From NCBI GenBank assembly GCA_020632795.1, contig JACKEV010000007.1:558001-622000 (forward strand): DNA of 64,000 bases, written 5' to 3'. Each line of letters starts with the position of its first letter. Within the stretch, counting starts at the first letter, position 1. This stretch comes from Alphaproteobacteria bacterium. GTDB lineage: Bacteria; Myxococcota_A; UBA796; CAJQPC01. The notes under the pieces are model-generated. The model saw only the letters and a list, made by a program, of their open reading frames with translations, did no database searches and had not been told where the DNA came from. The position numbers were made by a program, and so were the translations under genes. This document shows positions 17,401 to 25,159 of the stretch, in pieces.

Positions 17401-20400
17401 CGAAGCTGTTGTTGCCGCGGGAGATGGTGCCGGTGCCGTTGAAGTTGAAGATGCCCTGGCTGTAGGAGAACTGCCCCTGGAAGCCCAGGCCCCGGCGATC
17501 CAGCTCGCCGGTCTCGGGGTTGATGCCGGTGGTGTTGCGGCTGTGGCTGTAGGTCAGCACCCCCTGGGGGTTGATGTTCAGGCCCGAGGCGGTGGCGGTG
17601 GACAGCACGCCCTCGGGGTCCTGGGTGATGGCCGTGGTGGTGTCGGAGAGGGTCAGGCCGTTGAGGCCCAGGGCGGCGGAGGCGTCGCGGATGGACAGCT
17701 CCTGCGCGCCCAGGGTGATGGTCTGCTGGCCGATGGTGTAGTGGCCGTTGGCGAAGCCCGCCCGGTAGAGCATGACCTGCATGTAGGGGGCGTTCGCCGG
17801 GTCGTCGGCGGGGGCGTCGGGGTCGGGCAGGGGCATGTTGCCCGCCTGGACCTCCTCCGCCTGGGCCTGGGCGTCGGGGTCGTTCTCGGTGGCGACGAGG
17901 TGCTCGAAGCCCGGCATCACCATCTGGGTGGCGCCGTCGGTGGTGGCGTCGGTCTGGCTCTGCTCGACGGGCTCGGTGGGCAGCTCCACCCACTCGCCGC
18001 GGCCGTTGACGAAGCCGGTGGGGCGGATGCCCTCGCCCTCCTCGACCAGCTTGTTGAAGCCCATGTGGGTCTGCACGGCGGTGGTGCCGTCGGGCAGGAC
18101 CACCACCCCGGAGCCCTGCTGGTACACGGTGGTCGCGGCCTCGCGCTCCTGCACGGTGACCGTGTCGTAGACCTCGCCGTTGGGGCCGTAGGCGTAGGCC
18201 CGCAGGCCGTCCTCGCCCACGAAGGTGACGTTGTCGACGCCCATGTAGCGGGCGATGTTGCCCTGCCGCGTCCACATCGAGTAGGGCAGGTCCATGTCGG
18301 TCCAGACCACCTGGCCCTCGGCGGCGGCCTGGGCCTGGAGGTCCGAGATGTCGTCGCGGAACTCGCCGTACTGCTCGCCGGTGACCGAGGCGGTGAGGTC
18401 GATGCGCCGCCCCATCGGGTCCATGCCCGAGAAGGCGGTGGCGTCGCCCCAGGCCCGCTGCACGGTGGCCATCTGCTGCCAGAGGGGGTCCTGGGTGTAG
18501 TTGCCCTCGAAGGACGACTCGTACTGGCGGCCCTGCCAGAGCATCACCGAGCCCACCGCCGCGCGCTGCTCGGGGGTCATCTGGTTGAGCATGTCGGGGA
18601 GCTGGGCGGAGAACGCGGCCAGCTCGGCGGGGTCGCGGGCGTAGAGGCTGGTCATGGTGGCGGCCAGCGTGCCGAAGTCGTTGGACTCCAGCGCCCGGTT
18701 GAAGACCTCGGTCGGCGCTCCCGTGAGGTCGATCTCCTGGGGTTTTCCGACGGCCAGCCTGCTCAGCGTGGTGACGTCGTCGATGGTGAGGTTCTCCCAG
18801 TCCGCGAACAGCTCGTCCACGTTCTGGGGGGCGTCGGGGGGCACGTAGCCCGGGGCCCCTGGCGGGGGGCCGCCCAGGCCGGCGTTGGGGTCGCCGGTGT
18901 CCTCGCCGACCACGGCGTCCCGGGTCTCGATGGCCTCGTCGTTGTCGGGGGTGTTGCCGCCCAGCTCATCCCACTCCGGCACCTCGTCGCCGGTGCTCTG
19001 CGCGTCGAGGGCGTCCTGGCTCCAGGCGATGTCCGGGGCGTCCCAGGCCTCGACCAGGGTGTAGGGGATCCGCTCGGCGGTGGCGAAGTCGGGGTCGGCG
19101 CTGACGACGTCGTAGTACTCCTCGTAGAAGTTGCGGTCCGAGGTGTCGCCGCTGGGGCGCCGGGGCACCACCTGGCAGCCCGCCGACCAGGTGCCGACGG
19201 AGGTGCCGGTGCCCCCCGCGTGGCTGTTGATGCCCTGGTATTCGTGGGGGTAGGCCATCTCGTCGTCGTCGACGCGGTGGTTGCCGTTGATGTCGGGGAC
19301 CGAGGTGGTCGGCGCGTCGGGGTCCCAGCCCTCGTAGAGGAAGTGGTTGGTGCCGTCGCGGTTGGGGTCGGTCTGGGTGGCCATGCTGTAGGCCCCCGGG
19401 GCCATCAGCAGCGGGTAGGTCTCGCCGTCGGCGACCCCGCCGTAGCCCGCCGCGAGCACCTGGTCGTAGTCGCCGTAGTCGGTGGTGGCGGCGAAGTCGT
19501 GGACCTCGGCCTGGCCCTCCTCGTTGATGCGCAGCACGTAGATGGTGTCGTTGTACTCGTTGGCGGCGTTGTCCCCCACGACGCCGCCCTCCAGGCCGCG
19601 CACGCCCAGGATGTTGACCTCCATCTCGCCGTCGCGGAACTCGTTGCCGCCGCGCAGGATCAGGTCGTGCAGGTAGTTGTACTGCTCGACCTCGCTCATC
19701 TGGCTGAGGTCGACGTCCGGGCCCACCCCGCCGGTGTGGCCGACGTTGAGGCGGTGCAGGGCGTCCTCGCGGGCCTGCTGCTCCATCATCTCGCGCACGG
19801 GGTAGGGGAGCTGGTTGAGCACGTCCGCGCTGAGCCCCAGCTCCTGCTCGTAGAGGGCGTCGAAGCGGTCCTGGGCGAGCTGGGCCTCGGCCTGGGCCTC
19901 CTCCAGGAGGTACTGCCGCTCCTGGATGGGCAGGCGCTCGAAGCTCTCGGGCAGGGCGTCGGCGAAGACCTGGTCGTAGATGGCGTCGTTCAGCTCGTCG
20001 GGGGGGAGCTGCGCAGCCTCGGGGTCGACCAACTCGGCGCCGTGGTAGTCGAAGCCGTCGGGGCCGAACACCGGGTCCTGGAGCCGGTCGACCTGGTCCC
20101 GGGGGCGCTCGATCTCCTCCGCCTCCTCCTCCTGCTCCTCGGTGGAGGTGACCTCCTCCTGGGCCTCGCCCTGCTCGACCAGCTCGTCGGGCTCGGGGCC
20201 CTCGCCGGCGGGGGGCGCGCCGTCGTCCTCGGCCAGGGAGTCGCCCTCGCCGAGGCCCGCGTTGGGGTCGTGCTCGGGCTCCTCCTGGAGGGTCTCCTCG
20301 GCGTCGGCGACCGCGTCTTCGGCGGCGGCGGTGATCTCGGCGGTGCGCTCGGCGAGGTCGGCGTTGGCGGCCTCCAGGTTGACGGCCAGGGCCTCCTCGA

Positions 20401-23400
20401 AGGCGGCGCGGGCCAGGTCGAGCTGGCCGTGCAGGGCGGCGCTGGCGGCGTCGACGCTGGCGGTGATGTCGGCGGTGGCCTGGCCGACGAAGGCCTCCAG
20501 CTCGGCGAGGTCGACGTCCCCTGACGCGGCGAGCTGGGCTTGCAGGGCCTGGGTCTGGCCGGCGAGCTGCTGGGCGGCGGCGGCGTGTTGCTGCGTCAGG
20601 GCCTCGGTGGCGCTGGCGCGGGTCTCGTCGAGGGCGGACAGCGCGGCCTCGGTCTGGGCGGCGATGGCGTCGAGGGCCTGGCCCTCCCAGGCGTCGAGGG
20701 TCTCGTTGACGGCGGTCTCGTCGCCCGCCACGGCGGTCAGAGCGGCCTCGGCGGCGGCCTCCAGCTCCCCGAGGGTGCCGTCGAGGGAGGCCTGCAGGGC
20801 CTCGGCGGCGGCCTGGGCGGCCTCCACGGCGGCCTGGGCGTCGGCCTCGCCCTGGGCGAGGATCTCCTGGGCGGTGGCCTCGGCGTCGGCGATCTGCTGC
20901 TGGGCCTTGCGCTCGCCCTCCTCGATGATGCGCTGGGCCTCGGCCTCGGCCTCGGCCATGATCGCGTCGGCCTCGGCCTCCCCCTCGGCCTCGGCGTCCC
21001 GGCGCTCCTCCTCGCTCTCGAAGGGGCCGCTGACGCTGCGGGCGGCGGCGGCGCGGGACTCGGCCTCGGACATGACCTGATCGGCGTGGTCCTTGGCCTC
21101 CTGGCGGGTGCGCTCGGCGGCCTCGTGGCCGGCCTGGATGACCTGGTCGGCGCTCTCCTGGGCGGTGACGCGGATGACCTCGGCCTCGGCCTCGGCGGCC
21201 AGGGTGACGGCGTCCTGCTCCTGGGTGGTGGCGACCTCGGCCTGCTCGGCGGCGACGGCCTCGTCGGCCTCGACGGCGGCGGCGTCCTGGTCGAGCTGGG
21301 CCGCCAGCTCGGCGCGGCGGGCGGCGATCTGCTGGCTGACCTGCGCCTCGGCCTGGGCGGCGGTCTGCTCGATGGCGGCGGCCTGGGCGGAGAGCTGGGC
21401 CTCCAGGGCGGTGAGGGCGCTGGCGTGCTGCTGGTCGAGGGCGGACTGCTGGGCAGCCAGGGTCTCGGTGACCTGGGCGGTCAGCTCGGCGAGGCGCGCG
21501 GCGCGAGCCTCGGCCTGGGCGGCGGCGTCGGACTCCAGGCCCAGGGCGGCGTCCTGGGCGCCCTCGGCGAGGGCCTCGTCGGCGGCAGCTCCGGCCTGGT
21601 CCAGGGCGTCGGCGGCCGCTGCAGGGGCGCCGCCGCCGCCGCCACCGCCGCCGCCCTGGTTCTTCTGGGCGTCGACGGCGGCCTGGGCCTCGTCCACGTC
21701 GGCCTGGGCCCGCTCGACGTCGTTGTTGGCGAACTCGAGGTCGGTCTCGGTCTCGGAGATCTCCCGGGCGCGGCGCTCGTTGGTGGCCTCGTCCTGGGCC
21801 TCGGGGGGCTGGTTGCGGGCGGTGGCGTCCTCGGCGCGCAGGCGCTCCAGCTCGGCGTTGAGGGACTGCACCTCCTCCTGGGCGTCGGTGAGGCGGTCCT
21901 GGGCGCTCTCCAGCGCGCCGTCGAGGTCGGCCTCCTCGGCGAGGTCCTGGCCGCCGCCGCCGGAGGTGTCCAGGGCGACCTCACCCACGTCGGGGGTGAC
22001 GACGCCGGGCTGCTCCGGCGCCGCAGCGGGGGTTTCCGTGACGCCCGTCCCATCGACCTCGTTGGAGGTCGCCAGGTCCTGTACGGCCGGCGGTGGGGAT
22101 CCTGCGGGCGCGCCTTGCTGTGCGGTCCGCGCGGCGGCCACCTCCGGGGGTGTCGGCGCCTGGGGTTCGGCCAGGGACTCCGCGTCGGCCTCGGCCTCGG
22201 GGCCCTGGGGGTGGGCCTCCTCCTCGAGCTGCTCGCCCTCGACGACCTCGGGGGGCGCCAGCTCGTCGCGCGCCTCGCCCTCCAACTCCTGGGGCACGGC
22301 CTCGGCCTGGGCTTCGGCCTGGCCCTCGGCCCATGCGTCCTCCTGGGTGGACTCGCCCTCGGTGCCCTCGGCGGCCAACGCCTGCTCGACGGTCTCGGCG
22401 GGCTGCTGCTCGGGCGGGGCCGAGTCGGAGGCGGCCTCTTCGTCCTGGACCCGGCCCTGGGGGGTGTCCTGGGACATGCGGGCCATGGCCTCGGCCAGCT
22501 CGAACGGGGTCTGGTTGATGACCTCGACGGCCTTGTGGGCCTCGTCGACCAGGTTGGCGATGGCCTGGCCGGGGCCGGCGGAGGTGGCGGTGACCCCCTG
22601 GGCGTGGGGGGCGTCCAGGGGCATGAGGTCGCGGACGTGGCCGGGCTGGACCCCGTCGGGGTCGGGCTGGCCGGCCTCGGCGGGCTGCTGGCCGGGGACC
22701 GCGCCGTCACCGCCGGCCTGCTCCTCCTGCTCCTCTTCTTCGCCGAGGAGGGCGTCCACCGCGGCGTCGGCCATGCCGGTGATGCCCTCGTCGACGGCCT
22801 GCTCGTGGGTGGTGAGGCCCTGGTGGGCCTCGTCCCCGGCCTCGTCGGCGCCTTGTTGGTGGTCGCCTTCGAGGGTGTCGACGAGGTGCTCGCGGATGAG
22901 GCTCTGGGCGTCGAAGCGGCGGCCGGCCCCGGCGCGGATGTCCCGCACGCCGTCGGCGGCCTCGCGGGTGTCGGAGAGGGTGGACAGGGCGCGGCTCATG
23001 GCGCCGCGGTCGGCCCCGGTGGCGCCCTCCAGGCCGCGCAGGGCGGCGTCAGCGGCGTCGGTCAGGGTGCGGGTGAGGGTGTCGGGGGCGCCGCCGTCCG
23101 GCTGAGGGCGTTTCTCACCGTCGTAGAGGGCGCGGGAGACGCGATCCCGGATGGCCTGGGGCACGCCGGAGCCGCGGGCGTTCTCCAGCAGGTCCACCAT
23201 CGAGAGGCCCTCCAGGGCCCGGCGGTGGGCGACGGGCTCGGCGGCGTCGACCAGCATGTCGGGGCCGCCCTCGGCCAGGGGGCCGGCGGGGGCGTCGACG
23301 TCCTGGAGGGCGCTCAGGACGCGGCTCTCGGCCGCGTGGGCCTCGCGCTCGGCGGGGTCGGTGGGGGTGGAGACGGCGGGGCCATCTTCGGCGCCGGGCA

Positions 23401-24007
23401 GGCGGCCCTGCTCCGACTGTATGACGTGGGTCAGCTCGTGGGCGAGCACCCGGTCGAGCATCGGGCTGCCCGGCTGGCCGGCGTCGCGGCCCAGGTAGAC
23501 GTGCCGCCCCAGGGTGAACGCGGTGGCATTGATCTGCTCCGCGATCTGCGCGGCGTGGGCGTCCTCGTGGACCCGGACGCCGGAGAGGTCCCGGCCCATG
23601 GCCTGCTCGAAGCGGGCGCGCTGCTCCGGCGCGAGGGGCCGGCCGCCAGCGGTGGAGAGGGAGGCCAGGGCGCGCAGGTTGACCTGCTCGGTGGAGCTGT
23701 CCAGCATGCGGGCCACCGCCGCGTTGGAGCGCAGCCCGGCGCCTGCCGGGTCGAGGCCCGAGGTCGCCGCGACCACCTCCCCGGCGACGAGCAGCTCCAG
23801 GCCGTCGGGCGGGGCGCTCCAGAGGGCCTCCTGCATGAGCCCGTTGCCGAAGCGGCCGTGCAGCTCGGAGACGACCGCGGCAGCGTCGGGGGCTGGGCTG
23901 GCGGGCTGGTGGGTGGGGTCACGGCGGGCGTCGGGGCGGGGGGCGCGCGCAGCCGCGTCGACCGGACGGTCGTCGCCGCTGACGCGGTGGGGCGATCGGG
24001 TCGGCAT
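14480..24007 (-). CDS. Giant eCIS_core (DUF4157) multidomain protein, candidate toxin or effector
   Basis: 3175 residues from the ATG at 24007 (AGGGA 5 nt upstream). Order: DUF4157/eCIS_core about 120-205 with H190-E-L-T-H194 (HExxH zinc-peptidase motif) and VRVHEDAHAAQIAEQI; acidic low-complexity region 250-680; coiled coil 690-785; a hinge of nine consecutive Gly (about 21633-21659); Ala/Glu/Gln coiled coil 800-1240; a domain about 1430-1660 with H1596...S-A-G-C1611, like the active site of YkuD-type L,D-transpeptidases, and an EF-hand-like loop at 1572-1583 (DINGNHRVDDDE); Gly/Asn/Thr-rich beta region 2100-2320; helical C-terminus to 3175. No signal peptide. DUF4157 is known from cargo and accessory proteins of extracellular contractile injection systems, but no sheath, tube or baseplate genes are in the window. 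Protease activity and export route are inferred. Confidence 0.85.
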   Translation of the reverse strand: MPTRSPHRVSGDDRPVDAAARAPRPDARRDPTHQPASPAPDAAAVVSELHGRFGNGLMQEALWSAPPDGLELLVAGEVVAATSGLDPAGAGLRSNAAVARMLDSSTEQVNLRALASLSTAGGRPLAPEQRARFEQAMGRDLSGVRVHEDAHAAQIAEQINATAFTLGRHVYLGRDAGQPGSPMLDRVLAHELTHVIQSEQGRLPGAEDGPAVSTPTDPAEREAHAAESRVLSALQDVDAPAGPLAEGGPDMLVDAAEPVAHRRALEGLSMVDLLENARGSGVPQAIRDRVSRALYDGEKRPQPDGGAPDTLTRTLTDAADAALRGLEGATGADRGAMSRALSTLSDTREAADGVRDIRAGAGRRFDAQSLIREHLVDTLEGDHQQGADEAGDEAHQGLTTHEQAVDEGITGMADAAVDALLGEEEEQEEQAGGDGAVPGQQPAEAGQPDPDGVQPGHVRDLMPLDAPHAQGVTATSAGPGQAIANLVDEAHKAVEVINQTPFELAEAMARMSQDTPQGRVQDEEAASDSAPPEQQPAETVEQALAAEGTEGESTQEDAWAEGQAEAQAEAVPQELEGEARDELAPPEVVEGEQLEEEAHPQGPEAEADAESLAEPQAPTPPEVAAARTAQQGAPAGSPPPAVQDLATSNEVDGTGVTETPAAAPEQPGVVTPDVGEVALDTSGGGGQDLAEEADLDGALESAQDRLTDAQEEVQSLNAELERLRAEDATARNQPPEAQDEATNERRAREISETETDLEFANNDVERAQADVDEAQAAVDAQKNQGGGGGGGGGAPAAAADALDQAGAAADEALAEGAQDAALGLESDAAAQAEARAARLAELTAQVTETLAAQQSALDQQHASALTALEAQLSAQAAAIEQTAAQAEAQVSQQIAARRAELAAQLDQDAAAVEADEAVAAEQAEVATTQEQDAVTLAAEAEAEVIRVTAQESADQVIQAGHEAAERTRQEAKDHADQVMSEAESRAAAARSVSGPFESEEERRDAEAEGEAEADAIMAEAEAEAQRIIEEGERKAQQQIADAEATAQEILAQGEADAQAAVEAAQAAAEALQASLDGTLGELEAAAEAALTAVAGDETAVNETLDAWEGQALDAIAAQTEAALSALDETRASATEALTQQHAAAAQQLAGQTQALQAQLAASGDVDLAELEAFVGQATADITASVDAASAALHGQLDLARAAFEEALAVNLEAANADLAERTAEITAAAEDAVADAEETLQEEPEHDPNAGLGEGDSLAEDDGAPPAGEGPEPDELVEQGEAQEEVTSTEEQEEEAEEIERPRDQVDRLQDPVFGPDGFDYHGAELVDPEAAQLPPDELNDAIYDQVFADALPESFERLPIQERQYLLEEAQAEAQLAQDRFDALYEQELGLSADVLNQLPYPVREMMEQQAREDALHRLNVGHTGGVGPDVDLSQMSEVEQYNYLHDLILRGGNEFRDGEMEVNILGVRGLEGGVVGDNAANEYNDTIYVLRINEEGQAEVHDFAATTDYGDYDQVLAAGYGGVADGETYPLLMAPGAYSMATQTDPNRDGTNHFLYEGWDPDAPTTSVPDINGNHRVDDDEMAYPHEYQGINSHAGGTGTSVGTWSAGCQVVPRRPSGDTSDRNFYEEYYDVVSADPDFATAERIPYTLVEAWDAPDIAWSQDALDAQSTGDEVPEWDELGGNTPDNDEAIETRDAVVGEDTGDPNAGLGGPPPGAPGYVPPDAPQNVDELFADWENLTIDDVTTLSRLAVGKPQEIDLTGAPTEVFNRALESNDFGTLAATMTSLYARDPAELAAFSAQLPDMLNQMTPEQRAAVGSVMLWQGRQYESSFEGNYTQDPLWQQMATVQRAWGDATAFSGMDPMGRRIDLTASVTGEQYGEFRDDISDLQAQAAAEGQVVWTDMDLPYSMWTRQGNIARYMGVDNVTFVGEDGLRAYAYGPNGEVYDTVTVQEREAATTVYQQGSGVVVLPDGTTAVQTHMGFNKLVEEGEGIRPTGFVNGRGEWVELPTEPVEQSQTDATTDGATQMVMPGFEHLVATENDPDAQAQAEEVQAGNMPLPDPDAPADDPANAPYMQVMLYRAGFANGHYTIGQQTITLGAQELSIRDASAALGLNGLTLSDTTTAITQDPEGVLSTATASGLNINPQGVLTYSHSRNTTGINPETGELDRRGLGFQGQFSYSQGIFNFNGTGTISRGNNSFGIQMGGSTDAYGNNQSGTLGFNVGTGTDKLGVTAGAAITESASTRVVDEGNAQGIAEQTALANSGGDAMLIVGQEHAIRGNLGVNGSNGVVGVGVEVHGEAGTGTYYFTTDGNVQTPDGAPLSTEWATENPEALHDLGEEVGWPNLDAVIDISDVDITQVEVGSGYIFTDFTAAGGQVRGEAYGVGVSLGREGQEYEAVMITRTDGDTVRLSVASMDEATWNAGVDFRSLPLYQYGHTEGNTTLVEFDLDLSTPEGQQAYDIFRDTGALPNSYDQEFVERYDALTAQQAAIEQLQLDAATNPTLYQSELFDAQMEYAVLQEELRGVATLTNNNFLESPEYMEHDPVDGVTYAHRMDQQLEADRHTLLGLASWGRSEVHTIDRLWIDDVLNTAYALQSNELGFGRMVMHGEHGRERGGYNVNPHDGSYELGVFADVPLSDEERDMLARLPEPEDPLARAYLNGAIEGIDPVAQVGVFLTDNHFQVMDAAFEEMRAAGVDPWALVHEEMANASYDATLNTVMSWDDTALNEDILTEAMAPFGDDTVGFLEGVIACPPADFSTLDPAQQQVYLAVYLNQADEMEINPWTALDMVQQVQDEDARNQLLDQISHHIERMNGDDVDGAFQLLELYEDVGEVDPQAAELLRTGVLFTVNDRDMMDKMRAAREDPQSLIDWGLDPNNEGPGEGVWRHRTQDLIDNMNGFQEYGYYEEWLWRESAMDVTTTLMAAEEAGLVDDFMSNLGDSGGTGAYTPTDLLDAMHFEPGYQALVLDVLMRSPTHQAEAMAWAEANGVNVEVVLAGPDQDPAAVAQAAAEGSFDPAHLLSQVHPDDMDDWITLYAEAGIDVAETLQDAAMFRENIDASTVAALAQEDPAALGRLFRDEEQDHGLFSSWSPNTREMTEILAAVDSDPVAAAAFVDAYLQRADDDRWGGDNVENMLKAFKEHGDRTQVLLAMSVLEQAGYEDEVREWRAQNGY

Positions 24008-24051
24008 CGAGATCCCTGTGATGTCTCGGGGGCGGGGCAGTCCTTGTTGGA

Positions 24052-24070
24052 ATCGTACCATTGCGATGGT
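24052..24070 (-). promoter_or_regulatory. Possible promoter/operator of the eCIS_core gene
   Basis: An inverted repeat ACCAT-TGCG-ATGGT (24057-24070) sits in the 153-bp divergent region and touches a TACGAT -10-like hexamer reading toward the giant gene (24057-24052). A repressor bound here would cover the -10. The -35 is not convincing. Confidence 0.35.
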
Positions 24071-24160
24071 TTTGAGCCGAGGGGAAATCCGGGGGGTTGT
24101 GGTGGCCGCCCTCCGGGCCTCGACGCCCCCCCACCCCCCGTCCGGGATACGTGTCCCGAG

Positions 24161-25159
24161 ATGTACCAGGACAACCTCCGCCTCGCGCTCGTCCTCGCCG
24201 TGTCGTCGATCACCGTCGGCACCGTCGGCTACCGCTACATCGAGGGCTGGACCTGGCTGGAGTCCTTCTGGATGGTGCTGATCACGGTCACCACCATCGG
24301 GTATGGCGAGCTGCACGAGCTGTCCGACGCCGGGCGGATCTTCACCATCGGCCTGATCTTCTGCGGGCTGTCCATCGGGATCTACACTGCGAGTCAGCTC
24401 ACCCGGTACATGCTCGAGGGCGACCTGTGGGAGGATCTGCGTGCGGAGCGAAGGAGACGGACCGTGGCCAGGCTGAAGGATCACTTCATCATCGTCGGCT
24501 ACGGGCGGCTGGGGCACGAGGTCGCCGAGGAGCTGGTCCACGCCGGCCAGCCGGTGGTGGTCGTCGACGTCCACCGCGGGCCGCTGGAGGACCCCCGCTA
24601 CGCCGCCCTCAACCTGCCGTGGATCCACGGCGACGCCGCCCACGACAGCGTGCTCCAGGAGGCCGGCGTCTCCGGCGCCCGGGGCCTGGCCGTCGCCACG
24701 GGCTCCGACGCCACCAACGTGCTCGTCACCCTCTCCGCCCGGCAGCTCAACCCCAAGCTGCTCATCTACGCCCGGGTCGACGACCCCGAGAACGAGAGCA
24801 AGGCCCGCCTGGCCGGGGCCAACCACGTCATCAACCCCTACCTGAGCGGGGCCACCCGCATGGCCCAGGGCATGCTGCGCCCCCACGCCCGCGACTTCGT
24901 CGAGCTGGTGATGTCCCGCACCTACCAGGGCCTGGCGATGGAGGACATCCCCCTCCAGCCCGGCACCGACTGCGTGGGCCCCCTGGCCACCCTGGAGCTG
25001 CGCCGCCGCTTCGGGGTGATGGTCGTCGCCGTCCGCAAGGCCGACGGGGAGCTGATGCCGATGCCCGACGCCGACACGACGATCGCGGCGGGTGACGTGG
25101 TGGTGGTGGTGGGCAAGCCCGCTGACATCCTGCGCTTCGGGCGGGCGGTCGGGGGGTGA
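24161..25159 (+). CDS. Two-helix potassium channel with RCK/TrkA regulatory domains
   Basis: 332 residues. TM1 about 7-24, a pore helix and selectivity filter T45-I-G-Y-G-E50, TM2 about 58-80, then RCK_N with Rossmann loop G113-Y-G-R-L-G118 and an RCK_C domain (about 245-325, ending AAGDVVVVVGKP). This is the MthK/GsuK-type architecture: four channel subunits gated by a cytosolic ring of RCK domains that bind nucleotides or Ca2+. Ribosome binding site is poor. The stop overlaps the start of the first cyclase gene (GTGA), so translation is coupled; channel and cyclases are probably one signalling unit. It is divergent from the giant gene. Confidence 0.92.
   Translation: MYQDNLRLALVLAVSSITVGTVGYRYIEGWTWLESFWMVLITVTTIGYGELHELSDAGRIFTIGLIFCGLSIGIYTASQLTRYMLEGDLWEDLRAERRRRTVARLKDHFIIVGYGRLGHEVAEELVHAGQPVVVVDVHRGPLEDPRYAALNLPWIHGDAAHDSVLQEAGVSGARGLAVATGSDATNVLVTLSARQLNPKLLIYARVDDPENESKARLAGANHVINPYLSGATRMAQGMLRPHARDFVELVMSRTYQGLAMEDIPLQPGTDCVGPLATLELRRRFGVMVVAVRKADGELMPMPDADTTIAAGDVVVVVGKPADILRFGRAVGG

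Noticed and set aside
14336..20524. A 2062-codon open frame on the plus strand opposite the giant gene
   Set aside because: Its translation is Val/Gly/Leu-rich low complexity, the mirror of GC-rich codons of the minus-strand gene, which has clear domains.
20540..24160. The open frame upstream of the channel start, giving a 1539-residue protein
   Set aside because: Channel homology begins at the ATG at 24161; everything before it is antisense to the giant gene and low complexity.
24008..24886. N-terminal extension of the giant protein
   Set aside because: No ribosome binding site at the upstream starts, low-complexity sequence, and it would run through the channel gene.
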